From Rhizoctonia solani (taxonomy: Eukaryota; Basidiomycota; Agaricomycetes; Cantharellales; Ceratobasidiaceae), in the NCBI RefSeq assembly GCF_016906535.1, contig NC_057373.1:744001-808000 (forward strand): a stretch of 64,000 nt of DNA, written 5' to 3'. The translations under genes and the position numbers were made by a program. The first letter of the stretch is position 1. Every line of letters starts with the position of its first letter. This document shows positions 55,209 to 64,000 of this stretch, one piece after another. The notes under the pieces were generated by a model. That model searched no databases, was not told where the DNA came from, and saw nothing but the letters and a program-made list of their open reading frames with translations.

Positions 55209-55577
55209 TCATGTGGCGGCGGCGCTAAGTCTAACACCAATTATTAAACCCGCCAAATCGAGAGTGTGATGGTTGATTGAACATACCTTTCCCTATAGTC
55301 GTGAAGGGCTAACTTGGGATCACTGGAAGACGAACATGAGGTGTGTAATAGGCACTATTAGCCTGGTTACTTACTTCTCTGGGATACCTTTTGAGCCCAG
55401 TTCTCCAGTACTTATCACGTAGAGATGTGGGTGCTCGGCCGCCGATGCACCAGCCGCATCCACTACTGCTAAGTCGGTGGCGAACATAGTGTTAGAGGCG
55501 CTGCGCACTTGGGTGTGGGAGGGATTTGAAGGATCGAAATCGAGATATAGAACCTGTGCATCTGCAGGAAGTGACAT
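55209..55577 (-). CDS. Small hypothetical protein
   Basis: Not recognised. The first exon from ATG at 55577 reads MSLPADAQVLYLDFDPSNPS with protein-like composition, ends in a GTAAGT donor near 55374, and can be joined to a short exon (DPKLALHDYRE) and then to a third that closes at TGA 55209. The product is about 85-90 residues with no signal peptide or membrane segment. The frame is open upstream of the ATG. It lies head-to-head with kinesin-5, starts 237 bp apart. It could be a fragment of a larger gene. Confidence 0.35.
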
Positions 55578-55813
55578 TGGGATGGCTGTGGGGGGTCATC
55601 GGCATACTGATAATGTATTTGCGGATGAGCGAGTATATTCCTTGAGCCTTCGACATCTCCTTCTGTGGGGAAGGGATATTGTGAAACCAGTACATATTGT
55701 GGAGGAGATAACGAAGACATGGTTTGCACGTGACGTTGAGTTTGGCACGTGGGTCGTTCAGACAGCGCGTCGGGATTGGCAATTATTGCACATCAACCTA
55801 ACCACCGACCATC

Positions 55814-58800
55814 ATGTCCCGTAGGGCTCCGTCGGTAGCACGAAAGGTATCCGCCTCGGCACGTACGGCATCGTCTCAAGCTAGGGCTGGAACAACTTCC
55901 TCGGCAGCATCCTCAAGCTTACCACAGCCTTCTGTCGCTCGAGCTCAGCCCGCTGCCATCTCTCAAGAGGAGAATACTACCAACATCCAGGTAGTTATAA
56001 GATGCAGGTTAGCCAATTTATTTCTATATCTTGGGAATGCTACGCCTTATGCCACAAAATTAATACAGGGGTCGAAATGCTCGAGAGCAAGCTGAAAATT
56101 CTCCTATAATTGTAGAAACAGATGGCCCGCGCTCGGAGGAGATTACTATCGAAACTGCACTGCCTCAGTCGAGTTTGGTGTTTACACTCCTGCTCCAACT
56201 CGGACATATCCATTCGATCGTGTATTTGGACCTGAAGCAGACCAGGCCCTAGTTTATCATGATGTTGTTGCGCCAGTCCTCGAAGAGGTTCTCAACGGAT
56301 ACAATTGCACTCTGTTCGCCTACGGTCAGACGGGAACCGGAAAAACATACACCATGCAAGGAGATCTCTCCCCTACACTCACCGGAAACCCTAGCGCTGA
56401 TGCTGGTATCATTCCTCGGACGCTTCACAAGCTGTTCATGCACCTCGAAAACAATGTTCCGGATTATAGCGTCAAGGTCTCCTTTGTTGAACTCTATAAC
56501 GAAGAACTCCGCGACCTATTGGCGTCCGAATTCAGGGAACCTAGCGCAAATGCGCAACCTATGGGAATAGCATCGGGCCAGGGAGCTGGTGGCCTAAAAA
56601 TCTTCGACGATGCTGCAAAAAAGGGAACCTTCATACAAGGCCTGGAGGAGGCCCATGTGCGGGATGCGCAGGATGCGATAGAAGTCCTTCGGAAGGGCAG
56701 CGAACGTAGACAGATTGCGGCGACCAAGTTCAACGACCACTCCAGGTATGTTGGTTTATCTGTTCATGAGTGAATATCTATCTTAGATGACTTTACAGTC
56801 GTTCCCACTCCATCTTTACACTCACAGTTCATACGAAAGAAACATCATCCGACGGTAATGATTTGATCAGAACCGGAAAGCTGAATCTCGTCGATCTCGC
56901 TGGCTCCGAAAATATAGGCCGCTCGGGAGCTGAAAATAAGCGTGCAAGGGAAGCGGGAATGATTAATCAAAGTTTGCTGACGCTCAACCGTGTCATTACG
57001 GCGCTAGTCGAACGAAGCCCCCATGTTCCCTATCGGTAAGTCGAAATGTACTTCAGACACTCAGAGATGCTTAATTTAGTAAATCTTAAGGGAGTCGAAA
57101 CTTACTCGTTTGTTGCAAGATTCATTGGGTGGACGTACCAAAACGTGTATTATTGCAACGGTATCGCCCGCCCGGTGCAACATGGAAGAAACGCTTTCAA
57201 CCTTGGACTACGCATTTCAGGCTAAGGCTATCCGCAATCGTCCTGAATTGAATTCTAGAATAATGCGGAACGCGCTACTAAAGGAGCACGCGAGTGAAAT
57301 CTCTAGGCTCAAGGCCGACTTAGTCGCAGCCCGGGAGAAAAATGGCGTTTACGTTTCCGTTGAACGTTGGAGAGAAATCGAGTCGGCACAGGAAGGCGGC
57401 AAAACAGTCCGTGAGGAGCTTCGCGTGCAAGCGGAGGTTGCTCAGCGGCAGTCTCGGGCATTACAGGAAGAACTGGAAGCTCAAGGGGCCGTGCTCATCA
57501 AAAAGACCAATGAATTGACCAGTGTTCAACAGGAGTTGGAGCAAGAACAATTACATCTCGCAAATGCGAGGCAAGAGGTTGAGAGGTTACGAAAAGAAGC
57601 CGAAGAGGAAAAGATTGTCCGACAAGAATTCGAGCGCAATGAACTATCGTTAGACCGTGCAGCTACGAGTCTACGAGAAACTGCGAGAGCTGGTATTATC
57701 GATGTGAAGGGATTGTTTGATAAAATTGGTCCGTACCTATTAAGCCAACTACGTTGAAAGGTCTTTAATACGTCGATTCTCATAGCCCGCAATGACGCGC
57801 TACTCTCTTCCAATGCCAATGTCTTGGTCGCGTTTTCCGAAAGATTACGCACAGAATTCGATGACTTCGGAGCCCGACTCGAAGAGTTCATGAAATCCCA
57901 CAATACCACCTCTCATCGCATTAAATCGCAGGCTGAATCATTTCAAGTAACTGAACTTGAAGTACGTTCATGATATCAAAATCCGTTCATTTATTAATCA
58001 AGTCACTTTATTTCCACTTACAGGCCTCCAGTAGACACAGTCAATCGATCGACGACCACCTACGTTTATTGGATACTACGGTGGCTAGACTCCAAGCGAC
58101 AGAAAAAGAGTCAGGGGGTGCGATGGATGCACTTCGGGCGGTCATTGTGCGCACGAGTGAAGGAATCAAGTCATCCCTCGAGCAATGGAACACATCTGTC
58201 TCAAGAGAGTGCTTGTCATTGTTTAGCGAACTGGCTGTTCAACAAGAAAAACACGTAGGGGATGTAAGTACTCATTCCATTCTCTGATCTCGCTTTCACC
58301 AAGATAAGAGACTTATCCATGGTTATCTATCTGATGTCTGGTGACATCTGTAATTCCCCTTGTAGGCGGATAAAGCTTTGCAAGCGGCTTGCCATTTACT
58401 AGAGACGGCTGTAACCGAATCACAACGTTATATTCAAGAAAACGTGAAACTGAGCGTATCCAGATGCATCAGCTTGCAAAGGAAACATCACAGAACGAGG
58501 TAGGTGGGCCGCCAAACCTTACGGGCATATGATGGCAATGGGCACCTAAAAACACCTGTTCGTCGAAAATCTGACATGATAACCTGTCAGGTCCTTCGTC
58601 TACGCGGCCAAAACGAATCATTGGTATCCCTTCTCGAGGCCGAGCGAGTTAGATCCGATAGAATGCGAGATGAGGCTATAGCGCGAGTTACGGCACTAAT
58701 TACTGGATTTACGGCGGAGAGTCAGAAGGGACTATATGAGGCAGTTGCCGCAACCCGCGCAGGACTAGGAGAGGGGGAAGAAGCGCTGAGTAGATTCGCT

Positions 58801-59900
58801 GTGGAACATGAAGAAGAGGCGGAGCGAGTGGTCGAGACGACGGAAGGGCTCGTAAGCGTGCTTCAGGGTAAAGAGGCCGAGGGAAAACAAATCAAGGAGG
58901 ACGGAATAAAGGTCAGTCTGGCGAAAACTTACACAAACAATGTTCACCATGCGTGTGTTGGTATAGGCTATCAAACAAGCAAAAGCTAGCTTTGATGACG
59001 GAAATTCACGCGTCCGCTTGTCCATCAATACTGCTATCACCGGGCAAAGCACGGAGATCGGGCGTCAGCTCTCGGGCCTGGGCGAGCAAAGCTCAAATGG
59101 TAAATCCTTCAAAGTAAATTTATGCGCATCTATTAATTACTTCTGCCAGCTTCGAGCGATTTGCCTCTTCTAAAGAAAGTAGGCTAGACATTGTCAACAA
59201 TTTGTTCGCGGCTCGAAAAAAGGACATGAAACTGTTCGTAATCGATTGTCGGCATCATCGCAAAATCTTCAGCAAACGATGGGCACTGTGATAAGTCAGG
59301 TAAGTATCCAGTCGCATACAATCTACATGAATTGATTGTAACCCCATCATGGCAGACCACCATGCTGCGTAACGCTTGCCAAACGTACAAATCTTCCGTG
59401 GATGCGCATGCCTCTACTCTCGAACAGATGGATAAGGCTCTAGTCACTGATCTCAAAACTCAAGTCACACCTACAGGACATACACCACGCAAGAGGAAAT
59501 GGGATTACGTCGATTCATGGACGCTGACTGTGGCCGGGAAGATATTTTACGAGCCTGGAGAAACCGTGATCCAACGCCCTCCTTGAGCACAAGTATTACT
59601 GCCACGGACGATCTCAAATCAGAGTCTGGCGCCGTTTCGGAACACGATTCCGTTAACTTACCAGAGGGAGCGCATATTGCTAGTGATCTAGAACAGGGCG
59701 AGCAACCCACGAAACAAGAGCCGCAGGGAGATGTCGATGTAGGATACGTTCCCGCGATGGCGACCCGGATTGCGAGGCCGTCAAGCCTAGTTCCACCATT
59801 GGGCACGAGTCGACGTTCGACTATGGCACCGCCTGGCAATAAACCCTCAGCGCACGTTGACGAGAACGTAGTCCTCAGGTCTAAACGTCTCAAACGATAA
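55814..59900 (+). CDS. bimC: Kinesin-5 (BimC/Eg5) mitotic motor
   Basis: A plus-end motor that slides spindle microtubules. A Ser/Ala-rich head leads to the motor domain: [13 protein letters not shown]-loop GQTGTGKT, switch I SSRSHSIF, switch [17 protein letters not shown], neck [18 protein letters not shown] long coiled coil follows, then the tail BimC box [11 protein letters not shown] with its Cdk1 site. Introns lie in the motor and stalk. Several breaks occur: TTT 56174-56176 (before [15 protein letters not shown]), an in-frame TGA at 57755-57757 inside the stalk, AAA 58447-58449, A6 59216-59221, and near 59524. Each single-base loss shifts out of a clearly conserved frame that resumes nearby. 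The full-length gene ends KRLKR at TAA 59898. Confidence 0.92.
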
Positions 59901-60113
59901 CGCTCAAGTTCTGCATCGAGGTATCCTACTTCTCATATTTATTAATTTTTACTCCCAATTGTTTGTACTTATTATTCTGGCCCGTGTTGGTGTAAGACTA
60001 CTGCGATTTTCATTCTTCAGTCTCCATTCTTCAGTGTCTCTGTCCTTATACACTGTTCCGCCAATTGACTAGTGTGTCTAAGCTTTCCAGCACATTTTAT
60101 AGCGGCAGCATAA

Positions 60114-60657
60114 TGTCCGATGGATCTCATTTTACTGGAAGTAGCGACCCGTGCACCACAAGGTTGGTTCCAAATGGACCAAGGGGTATGTTGGTAGTGG
60201 AGGGGCGAAGAGCGCTGTGGGTTAGACTTTATCTCCGTACAGTTCCGATTCTGAATTGGCTCCAGCCGCAAATCTGGTTTGGCATCCCGAGCTGACTGGA
60301 ATGGTCTTGGATACTGGAATGCGACTCCGAATAAAGAAGCACATGTTTGGTTGGGGATATTCGAACGTTGGCTTTTCAGTTACACATAACTGTATTCTCA
60401 CACGATCTAACACAACCCAGCCGACCCGCTTCTATTATTTTATCCGAATAAGGGAAAAGGTAGTTATTCAATTGCGTTATGGCCCTACACCTGATGCCTT
60501 TGTCACATTTATTCACCAGTTCGGATGTTTCTTATATGACTACGTATCCATAGCATTAAACTCTAAGAAATGCCAACTGGTGAAAAATGTGACAAACTCA
60601 GTTCAATCTAGAAGAGCTCCACGAGAAGCACAGGAAGATACGTTTCCCCCAAGGTAG
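60114..60657 (+). pseudogene. Hypothetical, possibly decayed or frame-broken gene
   Basis: Not recognised. An ATG at 60114 opens a protein-like stretch (MSDGSHFTGSSDPCTTRL) of about 43 codons. Protein-like sequence then continues in another frame from about 60248 (SDSELAPAANLVWHPELTGM...) without a convincing intron, and ends at 60655. It could be a real gene missing a base, as for its neighbours, or a relic. It converges on the glucoamylase gene. Confidence 0.3.
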
Positions 60658-60976
60658 CTATGTTTCTAGCGAGTTTTTAGCACAATACCCACCCATACTA
60701 TCTGTATAGCTAGGAGAGCACTAACTACACTAGTGCATCGTTTTCAATCGCGTTATTCACGAGTGGTCTCCCGGGAATATCGCAAGTTTCAAAGTGGAAT
60801 TTAAACTAATCAAGAGAAGTCCTATTATTGAAGCTGTATAAATGATTAACAAAGAGCACGCCAAGTCCATCGCGAATCCAATAGAGCTTGAGACCAACCT
60901 CAGCCTCAAGACACAATCCCATGTGAATTCAGTGTACAAATGCCTCCAAGTTATGACGGCACGCTGGAAGATAGAT

Positions 60977-63137
60977 TCAGTACCAAACACTAAATGTCAA
61001 GACAATATGACGTACAGCAGCACTGGCGAACGCTGCAAATGACCACGTGAGGTTCGATGCACCTTGTGGTTCGCCAGTGTCCTTCAACGTGAAAAGTTAG
61101 AATGCTTGTCCTGGAAAGAGATACAGAAGCCGATGCTCACCTGTTAAACTGTTCGTATAGTATACCGCCTGGCCCTTGAAATTGCTGAAGAATTTTATAG
61201 AACCCATCTGACCAGGTGCGCATCCCCAAGACAATTGAATCGAACACGGGACTCCCTTTGGCCAAAACATCTCCCGACTAGATAATGGGTTAAATACCAG
61301 TATTTCTCAATTCAGAATTAACGGCTTGCCTTCACAGAAGCGAATTGCTTAAAGAAAGGCAAGGATACATCTGTCACCGTGATATTCCTAGCCAACGTGA
61401 ATTCTACAAGGGCCCAGTCAATCAACTGGACGCTTCTGGTTAGCCACAAGGTATCCAGTAGGTGAAGTCCGCTTACATGTGGAACAGCAACCGTGCATAG
61501 GTACCACGGATTGCCAGGGTATTGGATCCCGTCTCATAGCCATCCCATTTATCCTCTGACATGATGAGTAAAATAATAAGACCTTTGATGTCCATCATGA
61601 TCGTAACAGAAGGCTCACCAGGATACCTCCCTGTCGGTACAGGGGCAATGCCAATGACTGCTCGCTACTGTTGGCAATGGGATACATGCCCCTGAAGGCG
61701 TCTACATATACTTTCACACTCGCCAGAACTGCAGGAGATGTTGGCCCAAAGTTTGGGTCTCCAGGTTCTCCTGCAGCAATGATCGCAAGCAATACGGCGC
61801 TGTCAACTCCCCGACGGTCAAGTTTTTGAGGATTTGCATAAGCACGATAAGACCCATCCGGGAAATAGAACATGCCCGAGTCAAGAATCCGCGAGGTCAT
61901 CACGTTGAATTGTTGTTTATACCAGGCGGCTGCTCCCGAGTCACCCAAGCGGTTGGCCAGTGCCGCACCAGAGCTCAACGCCTTACGGCAGGCTACCAGA
62001 GTAAAGCTACCTCATAGCATGCTTTAGGAATTTATTAGCCTGGGATAAACAATAACTCACAAATGCAGATCTTGTTTTTCCTCCCATAAATCATAAGAAG
62101 TATCGAAACACATGTGAGAGGTATATTCCAAATCGTTCTTGATAACAGAATCGCCGGCGCTGGTATCCTGATTATACAGAAATCTGGAGACAAAATCTCG
62201 ATCAGGCCCGTGCCACGATCAAGTAAGTAGTTGGCAAATCGAATGAGTGTGATTGCCCGCAGGGCTGGTCCATCCTGGTAAAAGTTAGCGGTGTAAGCAA
62301 CCTGTTGCAACGTGTGGCTAATGTATGGCACTTACGCGCTGCGGCCTTCCCCAGCTCCCGTCGAAAGGTGTTCCATCAGCGTTAACTTTGGCTCACCCAA
62401 TCCACCTGCATCAGAATCAATATCTTAGACAAATTCATTCGGGTAACTCTGACCATTGGCAAGGCATCCTGACTTGTTGCATGTGTTCTGCAGCTTGGCT
62501 GGCTGTATGAATAAAGCCGCAGGGCCGCCTCGAGTTCATTCTCTCCAGCGACGAGGCGATCCATAATAAAGCGGTCACAAGCGCTCTAGGAATTGAATCG
62601 AACCTCAACAGAATGTATAAATTCCCATACGGGACACTCACGAGTCACTACCAACACCATGAGATCTATGTCATACGGCGCTATAGCAGCAACATACCGG
62701 GTCCATGTATAAAAATAATCCGGGTGGCTAGTCGACGGTGATGCGACTACTAGTCCTTCCCCTGCCCCGATGCTAGAGTACCCACATCATAATTAGGAGC
62801 GTAATGGCTTTGCCTAGAGAGCTACATACGTTGGACCAAGTTCTGTCACATTCTATGAGTATTTACTATCAAATTTAGGTATAGAATAACCCACGATCAA
62901 ATATCTTTCGTTCGCTGAAAGTCGCCTCGTGGGTGATCCAATCGCGCAGTTCGCCGGGGCCCCGTGTATTGGCAGGTTGGCCCCAGAGGGTGCTAGCCAG
63001 GGATGAATGTTTAAAGGTAGGAGCATCACTGCACCTACCAATACCCCAGTAGCCAAAGGCTTCTTATAAGAATTTCGTGGGGTTGCCTTGGAGTAGGTCG
63101 CGAAAGGGAAAATCTGGGCTGGTATCTTTCCGTCCAT
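60977..63137 (-). CDS. GH15 glucoamylase
   Basis: Releases glucose from starch-type glucans. The N-terminus from ATG 63137 has a hydrophobic stretch (GVLVGAVMLLPL) about 30 residues in, suiting a signal anchor or mis-set start. Catalytic blocks: RDWITHEATFSERKI, VVASPSTSHPDYFYTWTR, GGLGEPK, DGTPFDGSWGRPQRDGPALR, SYDLWEEKQ (general-acid Glu), RAYANPQKLDRRGVDSA, GNPWYLCTVAVP, and near the end YEQFNR (base Glu) and NLTWSFAAFASA. There is no starch-binding domain. Many introns, one with a GC donor at 61330. At least six one-base losses are inferred (63010-63012, about 62508, about 62384, about 62206, 61642-61645, about 61514), plus an in-frame TAA near 62425. It is the most broken gene here, so real decay cannot be excluded. 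Confidence 0.85.
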
Positions 63138-64000
63138 CGCTCAGTGGCTGGGAATCTGTAGCAGGAAAGCAGGTTGGCACGGCCAATTTAAATAGCTCAC
63201 TGCGTGACCAACTTGGGGTCGTTATACGTTACATGTACGTCTCAGTAGCCGGATCGTTTGTATGTACCTGCCAAAGTAAGCATGTTCTTGACATTTGCTG
63301 TTGCACATGACTCGACGTGCGGGCGCTTGGAAAGCAAAGGTCACGGGCTCGTCCGCCGAAGTTCGATCGGTACACATGACGTCGATTCAAGTTAACACAA
63401 TGACGCCTGGATCGGGCAGGAACTATCTAGACATGGAGCATTATTTCAATGGGAAAGGGAAACAAATGGCCTTCGTATGGTGCACATATAAAGACGTACT
63501 AGCCCATCATGTCAAATGCGAGTGGCGCCGAGAAGGCAACTGCCAGATATTAATTCATGTGTAAAATAGCACCAGCTAGTCCAATGAAGAGTCGAGGTTT
63601 CGGAACAGCAAAGAACTAAAGCGGTGGCCGCGAGGAAGGCATGTTCTGAATTGGTTGCTGGCTTGTGCCCAGGTGTACATGAGCATGGTGCATTGAACTA
63701 AGTATAACTTAAAATTTCGCTTGGTAGGACCATTTGTCAAGATCAGAATAGACGATGGTGGATCCACTAATAGAAGAAATCCCATTTTTTCAAGTGAGCC
63801 ATCAGGAGAATATAACAGACTTACTGCTGGCGTAGCAAACCGACAGGTCCGAATACAAACAGTGGTAGATGAACCGGCGTTTAGCATCCTCTTAGACGGA
63901 GGGGGTTGGCAAAGCGATGTAGGCTTGCACCACTTACCTATGTTTTATAGTATGCAATGACGGCGGGATTCCTTTCAAATCCTGTTATAATGCATGCCGG
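63138..64000. other. No certain gene at window end
   Basis: Frames at 63307-63561 and 63721-63957 (plus) are partly protein-like (RNYLDMEHYFNGKGKQMAFV; VKIRIDDGGSTNRRNP) but I recognise no family. They could be exons of a gene continuing past the window or relics. The region includes the glucoamylase promoter. Confidence 0.3.

Overview
The window looks like nuclear DNA of a filamentous basidiomycete, most likely an Agaricomycete close to Rhizoctonia/Ceratobasidium. The evidence is dense short introns (about 45-70 nt, GT/GC...AG), two Zn2Cys6 regulators with fungal-type C-terminal regions, fungal SQ-type H2A, a small family of beta-trefoil protease-inhibitor-like proteins, and a nuclear tRNA-Ile with an intron. 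The genus is an inference from protein style, not a search. No bacterial, viral or CRISPR features were seen.

Layout. 0.5-10.3 kb: four minus-strand copies of a small beta-trefoil inhibitor-like family (two intact, one doubtful, one dead) on either side of a tRNA-Ile(AAU) gene and a large class I cyclic-nucleotide phosphodiesterase. 11.4-12.6 kb: a 141-bp inverted-repeat element and a truncated non-LTR retrotransposon keeping its RNase H end. 13.9-16.0 kb: Zn2Cys6 regulator. 18.1-19.8 kb: Rab-like GTPase with a large insertion before its G5 box. 19.8-25.5 kb: gene-poor. 25.6-27.2 kb: divergent H2A/H2B pair. 27.8-30.6 kb: second Zn2Cys6 regulator. 33.7-34.2 kb: histone H3. From 35.5 kb genes are dense: EMC7, an ITC1/ACF1-type ISWI subunit, an AVT-type amino-acid transporter, eIF3k head-to-head with a WDR5/Swd3 protein, a GH18 chitinase, a mitochondrial-type PP2C, kinesin-5 and, on the minus strand, a GH15 glucoamylase.

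Themes. Chromatin genes are well represented (H2A, H2B, H3, the ISWI partner, the COMPASS-type WD protein). H2A/H2B and H3 share repeated TCACGTG elements in their promoters. Nutrition is represented by the secreted chitinase, the glucoamylase and a probably vacuolar transporter; signalling by the PDE, Rab and PP2C.

The strongest whole-window observation concerns sequence integrity. The genes I traced in 1.3-34.2 kb can be read exon by exon without frame breaks, apart from copies of the inhibitor-like family. Essentially every conserved gene from 35.5 to 63.1 kb needs one or more single missing bases restored, mostly in short homopolymers, to keep its family's reading frame. There are about 20 such sites, all deletions, which looks more like uncorrected sequencing/assembly error than pseudogenes. 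CDS spans below therefore cover the whole gene from start to stop, introns included, and breaks are noted per gene.
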